Assembly: GCF_008930665.1 (NCBI RefSeq)
Contig: NZ_PQMG01000001.1
Span: 310,001 to 374,000 of the forward strand
Source: Corynebacterium sp. 74A
GTDB lineage: Bacteria > Actinomycetota > Actinomycetes > Mycobacteriales > Mycobacteriaceae
Length of the DNA: 64,000 nucleotides
Direction: 5' to 3'
Position numbers and translations under genes: made by a program. The notes below the pieces were generated by a model that searched no databases, had not been told where the DNA came from, and worked only from the letters and a program-made list of their open reading frames with translations. Shown here piece by piece: positions 35,241-45,215 of the stretch; position 1 is the stretch's first letter, and the number at the start of each line of letters is the position of its first letter.

Positions 35241-35741
35241 TCACCCCAGCGGCATAGCGTCGATATGCTCGCGGCCGAAGTCGATCGCCTCGGCCACCGC
35301 CTGCGCGCGAATCCCCTGTCGGCTACAGCGGCGGGGCGGCGACATCCGGCGCACCCGCACGGCGTGCTCGCCGCTGGCTACGGCCATCCATACTTCCCCG
35401 ACGGGATGCCCATCCTGTCGCTCTGGGCCGGCCACGCCGGTGAGGGCGATCGCGATGTCGGCACCGCAGGCCCGGCGAGCTCCACGCGCCATCGCAGTGG
35501 CACATTCCGGGGATATAGGGCCGAATAGGTCCAGCAGCTGCGGATCCACCCCAGCGAGTTCGCTTTTTAGCTCCGTGGCATAGGTGACTAGACCACCGCG
35601 CAGAACCGCGGAGGCGCCGCTGATATTGGCGAGCGTGCCGGCGAGCATTCCGGCGCTCAAAGATTCACAGCAGGCCAGAGTCAATCCGCGCCTGCGCAGC
35701 GCGTCGAGCAGCGCTGCCGCGGCGGTATCGAGAGAGTCCAC
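35241..35741 (-). CDS. cinA: CinA-type nicotinamide-nucleotide amidase
   Basis: 166 aa from GTG 35741, four bases after the pgsA stop; GTG 35783 would overlap pgsA. Conserved [37 protein letters not shown] and [18 protein letters not shown] match the CinA C-terminal domain that deamidates NMN in NAD salvage. Only the C-terminal domain is present, as in short CinA homologues such as PncC. It is in the pgsA-cinA-clgR order common in actinobacteria. Confidence 0.9.
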   Translation of the reverse strand: MDSLDTAAAALLDALRRRGLTLACCESLSAGMLAGTLANISGASAVLRGGLVTYATELKSELAGVDPQLLDLFGPISPECATAMARGARRACGADIAIALTGVAGPERQDGHPVGEVWMAVASGEHAVRVRRMSPPRRCSRQGIRAQAVAEAIDFGREHIDAMPLG

Positions 35742-35745
35742 GCTC

Positions 35746-36333
35746 TTAATTGGCCTTGCGGCCGTCGATAATGTACTGCACACCTGTGACTACGGTCACC
35801 ACCACAGCGGCCAGCATCACCACAAAACTGGGGATGTCCATCCACCCTGGCAGCGGCAGCAAATAGAGCCCCACGGCAATGGTTTGTAGCGCGGTCTTGA
35901 GCTTGCCGCCCTTGGAGGCCGGAACCACCCTTCCGCGCCGGAGCTGCACCATGCGCCAGAAGGTAATGCCCAGCTCACGCGCCACGATGACGATGGTGAC
36001 CCACCACGGCAGCATGTCAATGAGGTTGAGGCACACCAAGGAGGTGATCATCAGCGCCTTATCGGCTATGGGATCAGCGATCTTGCCGAATTCAGTGATC
36101 AGCCCGCGTTTACGCGCGATGTCCCCATCGAGCTTGTCGGTGAACATTAACATGGCGAACATGATGAACGCGGCCCATTGCCAGCCATTGTTCTGGCCTT
36201 GGCTCGTCAGCACCAGCCACGCGAAGGCGGGCACGAAAATAATGCGCAGCGATGTCAATACATTCGGCAGATTGAAATTCGAGGGTCGCTGCACGGAGTT
36301 AGCTGCTGGGGTGCTGTTGCTCGGGTCCTTCAC
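35746..36333 (-). CDS. pgsA: CDP-diacylglycerol-glycerol-3-phosphate phosphatidyltransferase PgsA
   Basis: Makes phosphatidylglycerol phosphate in the membrane. 195 aa from GTG 36333 (AGGG 8 nt upstream); an ATG at 36372 would overlap the start of the divergent gene and is less likely. The catalytic CDP-alcohol motif is complete: DKLDGDIARKRG followed by FGKIADPIADK. About six hydrophobic segments. In the C. glutamicum genome this locus holds pgsA2. Confidence 0.93.
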   Translation of the reverse strand: MKDPSNSTPAANSVQRPSNFNLPNVLTSLRIIFVPAFAWLVLTSQGQNNGWQWAAFIMFAMLMFTDKLDGDIARKRGLITEFGKIADPIADKALMITSLVCLNLIDMLPWWVTIVIVARELGITFWRMVQLRRGRVVPASKGGKLKTALQTIAVGLYLLPLPGWMDIPSFVVMLAAVVVTVVTGVQYIIDGRKAN

Positions 36334-36370
36334 GCCTTCAACCCTACCTTGCGACCTATAATTTGAAACC

Positions 36371-36664
36371 ATGAAGGTTTTCGCAGTGGAATACTCCTAC
36401 TCCCCCAGCTCCGAAAAGATCGCCGAGATTCGGCCCGTACACCGCGAGTTTCTTGGCGATCTCAAGCAGCAGGGAAAGCTCATCGGCTCCGGCCCCTACA
36501 CCGACGGCGAGGGTGGCGCGCTCATCCTCATCGCTCTCGAGGATGAGGCAGGTATCGACGATGCCCGCGCGCTCATGGACCGCGACCCCTTCTACACGGG
36601 CGGCGCACTGGAGTCCCGTTCCTTTAAAACCTGGAACCCCGTGCTCAACGTCTTCGATATCTAG
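36371..36664 (+). CDS. YciI-like protein
   Basis: 97-aa YCII-domain protein: begins KVFAVEYSYS, has RPVHREFLGDLKQQGKLIGSG with the conserved His, and DPFYTGGALESRSFKTWNPV. Such small ferredoxin-fold proteins often have an active Asp/His pair but unknown substrates. Starts 37 bp from the likely pgsA start on the opposite strand, so its transcript is probably short-leadered or leaderless. Confidence 0.9.
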   Translation: MKVFAVEYSYSPSSEKIAEIRPVHREFLGDLKQQGKLIGSGPYTDGEGGALILIALEDEAGIDDARALMDRDPFYTGGALESRSFKTWNPVLNVFDI

Positions 36665-36684
36665 CGTGAGGGCGTCTCGCCGCC

Positions 36685-37767
36685 CTAGTCCTGGGAGGCC
36701 TCCACGCGGGCACTGCGCTGCGCGGCATCGCCGGTGGCGCTGTCCTCGTGCTTACCCAAGAGCTTGTTCGTGGAGATAGCCACGGCCCCTTGGGCCTCAT
36801 CGCGCTTGCCCTTGATCCAGGACGCCACAATGGTCAGCACCAACACGCCCACGATGAAGGCCAAGGACATCCAGGTGCCGATCTCGGGCACATGCACATC
36901 CTCGCCGCCATTGATGAAGGGCAGGTTGTTTTCGTGCAGGGCGTGCAGGATGAGCTTCACGGCGATGAACGCCAGAATGATGCCCAGGCCATAGGCCAGG
37001 TAAACGAGGCGATCGAGCAGCCCATCGAGCAGGAAGTACATTTGCCGCAGGCCCATCAAGGCCAAGGCATTGGCGGTGAAGACGATATAGGCCTCGTTGG
37101 TCAGCCCATAGATGGCGGGGATGGAATCGAAGGCGAACATCACGTCGATAAAGCCGATCGCCACCAGCGCCATCGCCATCGGGGTAAAGAAACGCTTACC
37201 GTTGACGCGGGCGGTCATCTTATCGCCGTTGTAGTCGTCCGTCATCGGAATGAACCGGCGGGTGAAGCGGATAATCGCCATGTCCGCAGGATCGGTCGGC
37301 GGTGCATCCTTCGCCTCTTCCCACACGGTTTTGATCGCCGTGTAGAGCAAGAAGATACCGAAGAGATAGAAGATATCCGACCAGGCATTAATGGCGGCCG
37401 CGCCCAAGAGAATGAATACGGTGCGGAAGACCAACGCCATGGCGATACCGAAGAGCAGCACCTTTTGTTGATACTTGCGGGGAACATTGAAGGTGCCGAT
37501 GATCAGCGCGAACACGAAGAGGTTGTCCACGCTCAATGCTTTTTCGGTGACGTAGCCGGAGAGGAACTCCAGGCCGCGTTGGTGATCCCAAACCAGCCAC
37601 ACAAAACCGCCGAAGAGCATGGCGAGCACCACGTAGAAGGCGGTCCAAAAGCCGGCTTCTTTCAAGCTCGGCTCGTGCGGGGTTTTGACGTGGGTAAAGA
37701 AGTCGAATGCGATGAACGCAATGACAATCACGGCCGTGAGCACCCACACCCACAAAGGCACATGCAT
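36685..37767 (-). CDS. TerC-family membrane protein, probable manganese exporter
   Basis: 360-aa integral membrane protein from ATG 37767 (RBS ACCGGAGG). Contains the TerC signatures EKALSVDNLFVFALI, FRTVFILLGAA and DVMFAFDSIPAIYG with buried acidic residues, and about nine hydrophobic segments. TerC/Alx proteins export manganese and help load metal onto secreted enzymes. A yybP-ykoY-type manganese riboswitch lies directly upstream (37805-37916), so metal-dependent control is likely. Confidence 0.93.
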   Translation of the reverse strand: MHVPLWVWVLTAVIVIAFIAFDFFTHVKTPHEPSLKEAGFWTAFYVVLAMLFGGFVWLVWDHQRGLEFLSGYVTEKALSVDNLFVFALIIGTFNVPRKYQQKVLLFGIAMALVFRTVFILLGAAAINAWSDIFYLFGIFLLYTAIKTVWEEAKDAPPTDPADMAIIRFTRRFIPMTDDYNGDKMTARVNGKRFFTPMAMALVAIGFIDVMFAFDSIPAIYGLTNEAYIVFTANALALMGLRQMYFLLDGLLDRLVYLAYGLGIILAFIAVKLILHALHENNLPFINGGEDVHVPEIGTWMSLAFIVGVLVLTIVASWIKGKRDEAQGAVAISTNKLLGKHEDSATGDAAQRSARVEASQD

Positions 37768-37776
37768 AGTGATTAT

Positions 37777-37916
37777 CCTCCGGTGCGAAAAGTAGTTACG
37801 TACCGGAGGTCTCCCCCACCGCGTAGTGGGCTGGTGGGACCGGGGCTGCTGCACGCCATCGCGGTACAGCGGCGGCCGTGCTGACGATCACCACCATTTC
37901 AGGGGTACTCCCCTCC
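37777..37916 (-). ncRNA. yybP-ykoY-type manganese riboswitch upstream of terC
   Basis: On the minus strand the leader holds the conserved GGGGAGTA (37913-37906) of this riboswitch class, a middle CGTCAGCACGG segment, and the downstream GGGAGACC (37815-37808). P1 pairs GGAGG (37916-37912) with CCTCC (37809-37805). The same 3' strand extended, CCTCCGGT (37809-37802), is fully complementary to ACCGGAGG (37784-37777), which contains the terC ribosome site. So metal-bound P1 would free the ribosome site, giving an ON switch. Class assignment is by eye. Confidence 0.85.
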
Positions 37917-37937
37917 ATGACGGAACCCACTATATAC

Positions 37938-37975
37938 GAAAAACCCGCACACATTGATCTCCATGTGTGCGGGTT
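37938..37975 (-). terminator. Intrinsic terminator after ftsK
   Basis: 13-bp perfect stem (arm AACCCGCACACAT, 37942-37954 with 37963-37975) with an 8-nt loop, followed on the minus strand by a T run (GGGTTTTTCG). It lies just after the ftsK stop and before the terC riboswitch. Confidence 0.88.
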
Positions 37976-37980
37976 CGGTC

Positions 37981-40900
37981 TTAGAACACTCCGCCGGTGG
38001 GATTCGCATCCACGGTCTTCACCTCGGGGCCATCCTCTTCCTTAGGCGCCTCGGCGGGATCGGCGCCCTTGATCATCCACAGGATGGTGTCCAGCTCATC
38101 GGGCTTGACCAAGACCTCGCGGGCCTTCGATCCCTCGGAGGGTCCGACCACCCCGCGAGTTTCCATGAGGTCCATGAGTCGGCCGGCCTTGGCGAAGCCG
38201 ATGCGCAGCTTGCGTTGCAGCATGGAGGTCGAGCCCACCTGGGCGGTGACCACCAGCTCCACGGCCTCGAGGAGATCCTCGAGATCGTTGCCGATATCCG
38301 GGTCGATATCCTTGCTGGCTTCCGCCGACTTATCGTCGGTGACGCCCTCGGTGTACTCCGGTTCGGCCTGGGCCTTAGCGGCCTCCACCACTGCCTGGAC
38401 TTCCTCGTCGGTCACATAGGCGCCCTGGATGCGCTGCGGCTTGCCGGCGCCTTGGGGAATGAACAGGCCATCGCCCATACCGATGAGCTTCTCCGCGCCG
38501 CCCTGATCGAGGATCACGCGCGAGTCAGTGAGCGAGGAGGTTGCGAAGGCCAGACGAGAGGGCACGTTCGTTTTGATCAGACCGGTGACCACATCCACCG
38601 AGGGGCGCTGCGTGGCTAGCACCAAGTGAATGCCTGCGGCACGCGCTTTTTGCGTGATGCGTACGATGCATTCCTCGATTTCCTTCGGCGCGGTCATCAT
38701 CAGATCGGCGAGCTCGTCCACCACGCACACGATATAGGGATAGGGCTCGATCACCCGCTCCGAGCCCAGCGGTGCCTGGTACTCGCCGCTTTTGACCTTG
38801 CGGTTGAAGTCCTTGATGTGGCGCACGCGCGCCGACTTCATGTCTTGGTAGCGCTGCTCCATCTCATCCACCAGCCACTGCAGAGCGGCCGCCGCCTTCT
38901 TGGGCTGGGTGATGATCGGGGTGATCAGGTGGGGAATCCCCTCGTAGGGGGTGAGCTCCACCATCTTCGGGTCCACCAGGATCAGGCGCACATCCTCCGG
39001 CCGCGCACGGGTGAGCAGCGACACCAGCAGCGAGTTGACGAAGGCGGACTTACCGGAGCCGGTAGAACCCGCCACCAACAGGTGCGGCATCTTCTGCACC
39101 GAGTGGGAGACAAAATCGCCCTCAATGTTCTTACCCAAGCCGATAACCATCGGATCGGGATTGTCATGAGTTTCTGGGCAGCTCAGCACATCGGCGAGGT
39201 GCACCATCTCGCGATCGGAGTTGGGCACCTCGATACCCACGGCGGACTTGCCGGGAATCGGGGTGAGCAGACGCACGTTATCGGTGGCCGCCGCATAGGC
39301 CAGGTTGGACTGCAGGTTGGTCACCTTCGAGACCTTCACGCCCGGGCCCAGCTCCACCTCATAGCGGGTGACTGTGGGGCCGCGGGAGAAGCCCGTTACT
39401 TGGGCGTCCACTTTGAACTCATTAAAGACCTCGGTGATGGCCTCGATCATGCGGTCATTGGCAGCCGAGCGGGTCTTCGGCGCGCTACCGGCCACCAACA
39501 GATCGGTGGAGGGCAGCTCATAGTCGCTGTCATTATTGGCCACCGGTGCCGGCTCGCGCGCCGGCTCCTCCCGCTTATTCAGCTCGCTACGCGGCGTGGA
39601 GGCCGGAATCGCCGCCGGATCCACCGTCGAGACCTCAGCCGCATCCGACTCGGGCACAGCAGGCTTCGGAGCAGCGGGTGTCGGCGCGGCAGGCTGCGGG
39701 GTAGCCGGGCGCGGGCTGTGCGCGGCGGTGCGGGCTGCGGCAGAGCGCCGCACCGCGTCATGGGAGCGTTGTACGGCATCGTCGCTGCGCTCGGCTGCTG
39801 CTGCGTAGTCCTCGTCCGCATAGTCATCCTCTGCCTGCTCGGGATCTTCTGCCGGCAGCGGAGAGTCTGTACCGATGGCCGCGAAGGAACTGGTGGTGTG
39901 CGGATCACTCGGGGTGTAATCACGCGGCAGCACCGCAGTCGGCTCCGCCTCGGAGGTGGAGTACTCGGGCTGCGGGGCCTGCTGAGTGTCCTCGGCGGCG
40001 GCGGTGTAGCGGGGGCGCGGGCTCGCGCTCGGGCGCGGGGCAGGCTGCTGCGGGCTGGCGGCCACACGGCGCGGAATCTCCGCGCTGTCTCGCTCGCGCT
40101 CGCGGCGGGGACGAGACAGCGAGGAGTCCTCCACCAGCGGGCTCTGTGCGGCGTCCTCGTCGAACTCGGATTCTGCAACGGCGTCGATATCGAACTCCTC
40201 CGACTCGCCGCGGCCGAGCTGTTCGCGGATCCACAGGGAGCAGATATCCACGAATTCCCGCACGCTGATATCGGTGACGCGCAAGGCGCCGTAGATGATG
40301 ACGAGCGTGAGAATCGGCACGGCCACATAGGAAGTAAAGCCTAGAGCCAGGACTCCGCCGAAGAGGGTGCCGATAATGCCGCCGGAATCGGCGCGCCCCG
40401 CTGTGGTCGTGGGCTGGCCGGAGAAAATATGGATCTGCCCCAGCATGCCCGCCACGATCAAGGCGGTGCCCACAAGCACGCGTAGCCGGTGGGTGGCCTT
40501 GGGGAAGGTGCCCATCATCACCACCACAGCCACAGCGATCAGTGCGATCGGCAAGAGGTGCGCGCCGGCGCCGATGAGCCATTGGCTCGAGCCGGCGATG
40601 ACACGGCCAACGGGGCCCGCCACGTTAAACCACATGCTGGCGGCGATCACCGCAGCCACGCCGACCAGGCTGAGACCAATGCCATCGGAATGACGCTCAA
40701 TAAAGTCTGGGACGCCGGCGGTGTCTTTCGCCGCGGGCGCCGTGTCCGTATCCGGCTCGGAGGCGGTGGGCTCGGAGCCATAGGAGGAACGCGAGCCACG
40801 CGGGCTCGCCGTGTAGCCGCTGGAGTCTGTTTCATTGAGGGGGTAGGCCTCATGCGGGGTACGAGCTCGCCGTATGACAGTGGTCTCCTCCTCCGATGCC

Positions 40901-41268
40901 TCGCCGGTATCGGCCTGCTCCGCCGCTTTCACGGCTTTGGCGGCCTTACGCTGCTGGGAGCGCTCAGCCATACGAGCCTTGCCCTGGGCCAGCTTCGCGC
41001 CCATGCCGCGGGTGGCGTTCGCGGTAGCGCTGGCCATAGCGGATACCCCCTGCCCCACGGCCACCAAGGCACTGCCGGTGCGCTCGCCGGAGCTTTCCGC
41101 AGCGCGGTAGGCAGGGTGGGTAGAGGTCGTGACCACCGAGGTGGATCGGGTAGAACTGGCCGAGCGTGAAGAACGCCCAGTGCTCGAACTACGGCCTGGG
41201 CGCGAGGTGGAGCTAGAGGGGCGCTTCTTCTTCCTCCGGGAAGATCCGGTTTGGCTCGTGACAGTCAT
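37981..41268 (-). CDS. ftsK: DNA translocase FtsK
   Basis: 1,095-aa septal motor that pumps chromosome DNA and links division to dimer resolution. An unusually long Ser/Arg/Lys-rich start (first 160 residues, with [18 protein letters not shown]) precedes four membrane segments (about 185-325), then an Ala/Pro/Ser-rich linker. The motor holds Walker [13 protein letters not shown] near residue 735 and Walker [12 protein letters not shown]. The C-terminal gamma winged helix ([20 protein letters not shown]) reads KOPS sites. Terminator follows at 37938. Confidence 0.96.
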   Translation of the reverse strand: MTVTSQTGSSRRKKKRPSSSTSRPGRSSSTGRSSRSASSTRSTSVVTTSTHPAYRAAESSGERTGSALVAVGQGVSAMASATANATRGMGAKLAQGKARMAERSQQRKAAKAVKAAEQADTGEASEEETTVIRRARTPHEAYPLNETDSSGYTASPRGSRSSYGSEPTASEPDTDTAPAAKDTAGVPDFIERHSDGIGLSLVGVAAVIAASMWFNVAGPVGRVIAGSSQWLIGAGAHLLPIALIAVAVVVMMGTFPKATHRLRVLVGTALIVAGMLGQIHIFSGQPTTTAGRADSGGIIGTLFGGVLALGFTSYVAVPILTLVIIYGALRVTDISVREFVDICSLWIREQLGRGESEEFDIDAVAESEFDEDAAQSPLVEDSSLSRPRRERERDSAEIPRRVAASPQQPAPRPSASPRPRYTAAAEDTQQAPQPEYSTSEAEPTAVLPRDYTPSDPHTTSSFAAIGTDSPLPAEDPEQAEDDYADEDYAAAAERSDDAVQRSHDAVRRSAAARTAAHSPRPATPQPAAPTPAAPKPAVPESDAAEVSTVDPAAIPASTPRSELNKREEPAREPAPVANNDSDYELPSTDLLVAGSAPKTRSAANDRMIEAITEVFNEFKVDAQVTGFSRGPTVTRYEVELGPGVKVSKVTNLQSNLAYAAATDNVRLLTPIPGKSAVGIEVPNSDREMVHLADVLSCPETHDNPDPMVIGLGKNIEGDFVSHSVQKMPHLLVAGSTGSGKSAFVNSLLVSLLTRARPEDVRLILVDPKMVELTPYEGIPHLITPIITQPKKAAAALQWLVDEMEQRYQDMKSARVRHIKDFNRKVKSGEYQAPLGSERVIEPYPYIVCVVDELADLMMTAPKEIEECIVRITQKARAAGIHLVLATQRPSVDVVTGLIKTNVPSRLAFATSSLTDSRVILDQGGAEKLIGMGDGLFIPQGAGKPQRIQGAYVTDEEVQAVVEAAKAQAEPEYTEGVTDDKSAEASKDIDPDIGNDLEDLLEAVELVVTAQVGSTSMLQRKLRIGFAKAGRLMDLMETRGVVGPSEGSKAREVLVKPDELDTILWMIKGADPAEAPKEEDGPEVKTVDANPTGGVF

Positions 41269-41382
41269 GCGTTTTAGTCTATCCCCTCACATCCCTGTAG
41301 TCACAGCAGCAACACGGGCGTGGGGCGTGATCCGTGAAAAGAACTGTCGATCGCACCGCCCCAGCCGCGACCGCGGCCGGTA

Positions 41383-42012
41383 CTAGAGGCTTTTCTTCTT
41401 CACTCCGGATTCATCACCCAGGATGCGCACATCCACCGGCTCGCGGCCGAAAAGCCACAGCACGATCTCGCCGATATCACCGATCACGGTCACTACCTGG
41501 TCCTCGGCGGAGGCGACCTTGCGCTTATCCCCCACCACGAAGCGCGAGAGCTCACTGGTGGTGGGGACACAGGCCACGGCCGAGCCCTTGGACGAGACCA
41601 TGGTGCGCCCTAAGGTTTTGGCCACCTTGTAGAGCTCGCTTTCCTCTGCGGTACTCAGTTCCCGCTTGGTCCATCCCTCTTGGGCGCGGCGAACATCCTC
41701 GTGGTGGACGAAGTTCTCGGCGGTATTCATCACCGAGTCAAAGGGTTTGAGTAAGGTGGGCGGGCCGGCGGCCCATTCCTCCACGATCGTCTCATAGCCT
41801 TTATCTGCTAAAAGCTGCTCCACGGCGTCGTCGTGGGCGTCTGCTAATTGCGGGATCACAATGCCGCCGGCGGCGCGCACATTGGTCTCGCGGGCAAGTA
41901 GGTGCGCGGCTAAGTACTGGGTGTCCCACCCTTCGCAGAGAGTAGGAGCGGTGGGGCCGAGCTCTGTAAAGAGTGCGGCGAGTTTCTGGCGTTCTGATTG
42001 AGAAAAAGACAT
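41383..42012 (-). CDS. TIGR03085-type protein (DinB/maleylpyruvate-isomerase-like fold)
   Basis: 209 aa from ATG 42012 (ATG 42021 also in frame). Conserved core is PTLCEGWDTQYLAAHLLARET at the start and a histidine pair in NTAENFVHHEDVRRAQ, the pattern of mycothiol-related DinB-like metal-binding proteins in actinobacteria. Likely a cytoplasmic metal-dependent thiol enzyme; substrate unknown. Confidence 0.8.
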   Translation of the reverse strand: MSFSQSERQKLAALFTELGPTAPTLCEGWDTQYLAAHLLARETNVRAAGGIVIPQLADAHDDAVEQLLADKGYETIVEEWAAGPPTLLKPFDSVMNTAENFVHHEDVRRAQEGWTKRELSTAEESELYKVAKTLGRTMVSSKGSAVACVPTTSELSRFVVGDKRKVASAEDQVVTVIGDIGEIVLWLFGREPVDVRILGDESGVKKKSL

Positions 42013-42087
42013 ACGCCCCATCCTAACCAGTTTCAGCTAGCTAGGACTGGGACGTATCGCGTGGTCGCGCCTGAGCGCGACTACTTT

Positions 42088-44217
42088 TTAGAGCGAGGGA
42101 CGAGCAGCCTTGATGTCGTCGTCGTCAAGCGCATCGTCCTTCGAGCGCATGGGGATGACGGTCGGCACGATCATCGGCTGGCGGCGCCACTTCTTCTCCA
42201 CGAAGCGGGAGACGGTGCGCCGCAGCTTCTGCACCATGCGGTAAGGGTCGCCTTCGCCTTCGCCGGCGAGATCGGTCATGGTATTTTCCACCATCTCAGT
42301 GACCTCGCGCATCATGTCCTTGGACTCCTCGGAGAAGCCCTTGGCCTGGACGCGCGGCGTTTCCAGCAGCTGTCCGGAGCGGTTGTCGATCACGGCGGTG
42401 ATGGAGATCAGGCCGCCCTCGCCGAGGGAGGTACGATCGGCCAGCACCTCGGCGTCCACGTCACCCATGGTGACGCCGTCGACGTAGAGATTGCCCACCG
42501 GGATCTGGCCCACAACCTTGGCGCGGCCCTGATCCAAGTCCACGACCACACCGTTTTGGGCGAGCACGACGCGGTCGCGCTCCACACCGGTGGAGATAGC
42601 CAGTTCCTTGTTGGCGCGCAGGTGGCGCCACTCGCCGTGCACCGGCATGGCGTTCTTCGGACGGGCGGCGTTGTACAGGAAGAGCAGCTCGCCGGAGTAA
42701 CCGTGGCCGGAGGTGTGCACCTTGGCATCACGGCCGGTGATCACGGTGGCACCGATCTGGGCCAGCATGTTGATCACGCCGAAGACTGCTTCCTCATTGC
42801 CGGGCACCAGCGAGGAGGAAAGGATGATGAGATCGCCATCGCGGACGGTGATCTGCCGGTGCTCGCGGCGGGCCATGCGCGAGAGCGCAGCCATCGGCTC
42901 ACCCTGGGTACCGGTGGTGATGAGCACGACCTTATGCGGTGCCATACGGGAGGCATCGTCCATGGAGACGATGGTGCCCTTCGGCGCCTTCAGGTAGCCG
43001 AGCTTCTCGGCGATCTCCATGTTGCGGATCATGGAACGGCCATTGAAGGCCACCTTGCGGCCGGCGGCCACGGCCGCGTCCACGGCAGACTGCACGCGAT
43101 AGACATTGGACGCGAAGGACGCGATGATAACGCGCTGCTTCGCCTCGGTCACCAGACGCTTCAGGGTGGGGGCAATGTCTGCCTCCGAGCCGGAGACACC
43201 GGGGGTGGTGGCATTGGTGGAATCGCAGAGGAACAAGTCCACGCCCTCGTCGCCGAAGCGGGAGATAGCAGGAAGGTCGGTGGGACGACCATCCGTCGGG
43301 GTTTGATCCAGCTTGATATCGCCGGTGTGCAGCACTAGGCCGGCACCGGTCTTCAGTGCCACGCCCAAGCAGTCCGGGATAGAGTGGTTGACCGCGAAGA
43401 AACGCAGATCGAAAGGACCGCGCTTTTCGTGAGAGTCCTCGTTGATGATCGTCAGGTTCGGACGCTGGCGGTGCTCCTGGCACTTGGCGGAGATCAACGC
43501 GGCGGTGAACTTGGAGGCCAAGATCTCCAGGTCGGGCTTGAGCTTGAGCAGCCACGGGATCGCGCCGATGTGGTCTTCGTGGCCGTGGGTGACCACGAGG
43601 ACGTCGAGGCGATCGAGGCGGGACTCGAGGTAATCGAAGTCAGGGAGGATCAGATCCACGCCCGGCTCACCCGAAGAGGGGAAGAGCACGCCACAGTCGA
43701 TGAGCAGCAGACGGTTGTGGTATTCGAAGACGGTCATGTTGCGACCGATCTCGGAAATACCGCCGAGGGCGATGATGCGCAGCCCATCCTTCGGCTGCTT
43801 CGGCGGCTCCGGCAACGGCTGGGTGAGGTCGGCGCCCTGCATGGTGTGCACCACGGAGCGGCCGCCACGGTCATTACCGCGACCACCGCGACGGTTATTG
43901 CCGCGGGAACCATTGCGGGAACCGCGCTTATTCGAGCCGTTGTTCTTGGAGTTCTTGCCTCCATTCCCACCGTTAGAGTTGTTATTGTCCCGGTTATCGC
44001 CGCTCGCGGACTTCTTCGAAGAAGAACCGCCGGACTTGCCGCCAGTGGACTGCTTGCCGCCCTGGGAGTTCGATTTCTTCGAACCCTTAGAGTCGGACTG
44101 GGAGGACCCAGAGTTATCGGACTGGGAGGGGTTGGCTTCACCCGGGGCTTGGAATTCGACCTCGGGCGGTCCCGCCTTACGCGTCACCTTACGAGAGCGA
44201 TTACGGGGTTCATTCAT
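42088..44217 (-). CDS. rnj: Ribonuclease J
   Basis: 709-aa endo/5'-exoribonuclease of mRNA and rRNA maturation. The first 120 residues are Ser/Asn/Gly/Arg/Lys-rich and disordered. Then a metallo-beta-lactamase core with ALGGISEIGRNM, the zinc motif THGHEDHIGA near residue 207 and the beta-CASP part, and a C-terminal domain ending in charged residues. It begins 2 nt after the dapA stop, so dapA-rnj is a coupled unit. Confidence 0.95.
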   Translation of the reverse strand: MNEPRNRSRKVTRKAGPPEVEFQAPGEANPSQSDNSGSSQSDSKGSKKSNSQGGKQSTGGKSGGSSSKKSASGDNRDNNNSNGGNGGKNSKNNGSNKRGSRNGSRGNNRRGGRGNDRGGRSVVHTMQGADLTQPLPEPPKQPKDGLRIIALGGISEIGRNMTVFEYHNRLLLIDCGVLFPSSGEPGVDLILPDFDYLESRLDRLDVLVVTHGHEDHIGAIPWLLKLKPDLEILASKFTAALISAKCQEHRQRPNLTIINEDSHEKRGPFDLRFFAVNHSIPDCLGVALKTGAGLVLHTGDIKLDQTPTDGRPTDLPAISRFGDEGVDLFLCDSTNATTPGVSGSEADIAPTLKRLVTEAKQRVIIASFASNVYRVQSAVDAAVAAGRKVAFNGRSMIRNMEIAEKLGYLKAPKGTIVSMDDASRMAPHKVVLITTGTQGEPMAALSRMARREHRQITVRDGDLIILSSSLVPGNEEAVFGVINMLAQIGATVITGRDAKVHTSGHGYSGELLFLYNAARPKNAMPVHGEWRHLRANKELAISTGVERDRVVLAQNGVVVDLDQGRAKVVGQIPVGNLYVDGVTMGDVDAEVLADRTSLGEGGLISITAVIDNRSGQLLETPRVQAKGFSEESKDMMREVTEMVENTMTDLAGEGEGDPYRMVQKLRRTVSRFVEKKWRRQPMIVPTVIPMRSKDDALDDDDIKAARPSL

Positions 44218-44219
44218 AT

Positions 44220-45125
44220 TTATAAGACTCCAGCTTGTTCTAGATTATTTCGGAGCTCGGTCATGTCGTCGTCATTCGCGGGTATTTGCGGCAGACGCGG
44301 AGCTCCCACGTTAATTCCTTGCAGCTGTAATGCTGCCTTAGCCATGGAGACGCCACCCAATCGGCCTTGAGCGGCGACAAGGGGCGCGAGCGTTGCGTTG
44401 ATCTCGCGGGCGCGTACAAGATCGCCTTCATCGAAGGCGGTGTACAAGTCACGGAGCTGTTGCGGTGCAACGTGCCCGATCACGGAGATAAAACCGCTGG
44501 CTCCAAGGGAGAGCCACGGAAGGTTGAGGGGATCATCGCCCGAGTACCATGCCAGACCGGTTTCGGCGATCAGAGTGGTAGCCCCAACGAGGTCGCCCTT
44601 GGCGTCCTTGACAGCCTGAACCTTCTCGTGCTCGGCTAGACGCCTCATAGTATCAGACTCCACAGGAATCGCAGACCGACCGGGGATGTCATAGATGCAC
44701 ACCGGCGCATCGGTGCTATCGGCGATCGCGCGGAAATGCTGGTACACACCCTCTTGGCAGGGCTTCGAATAATACGGCGTGACCAGCAGAAGTGCGTCCG
44801 CGCCGGCATCCCGAGAGGCGCGCGCCAGCTCCTGCGAGGCGGCCGTGTTATTGGTGGAGGCCCCGGCCACAATGGCGATATCGTCGCCCACCTCGGCGCG
44901 GATTTCTTTAATAAAGGTGATTTTTTCTGCCTGCGTCGTGGTGGGCGATTCGCCGGTGGTACCGCCCAGGATGAGCGCATCCACGCCCCGCGACGTCAGA
45001 TGAGCCGCGAGCTTTCGTCCGGTAGCCACGTCGAGGCGATTGTCCTCATCGAAGGGGGTGATCATCGCTACGCCCACGGTACCGAAGACATCGGTTCCGT
45101 TTTTCTCGGCAAATCCAGTGTTCAT
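44220..45125 (-). CDS. dapA: 4-hydroxy-tetrahydrodipicolinate synthase DapA
   Basis: Condenses aspartate semialdehyde with pyruvate, the first step of the DAP/lysine branch. 301 aa with [10 protein letters not shown] pyruvate loop (55-64), TPYYSKP with the catalytic tyrosine pair and Schiff-base K173 in AVKDAKGDL. Normal length. Downstream of dapB-thyX; dapB and dapA are split by thyX, as in other corynebacteria. Confidence 0.96.
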   Translation of the reverse strand: MNTGFAEKNGTDVFGTVGVAMITPFDEDNRLDVATGRKLAAHLTSRGVDALILGGTTGESPTTTQAEKITFIKEIRAEVGDDIAIVAGASTNNTAASQELARASRDAGADALLLVTPYYSKPCQEGVYQHFRAIADSTDAPVCIYDIPGRSAIPVESDTMRRLAEHEKVQAVKDAKGDLVGATTLIAETGLAWYSGDDPLNLPWLSLGASGFISVIGHVAPQQLRDLYTAFDEGDLVRAREINATLAPLVAAQGRLGGVSMAKAALQLQGINVGAPRLPQIPANDDDMTELRNNLEQAGVL

Positions 45126-45215
45126 GCTGTATCTAGCTACTCTCTGTGTGTCGGGATGGTGTCTGCTTCCGCGGCGGAAAAAGGGAGTATATCGCCTGCC
45201 CCAAGCGTCTCCATT

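Noticed and set aside
38626-40344. Plus-strand frame of about 570 codons opposite ftsK
   Set aside because: Low-complexity Gly/Arg/His product arising from the complement of the FtsK Ala/Pro linker and motor.
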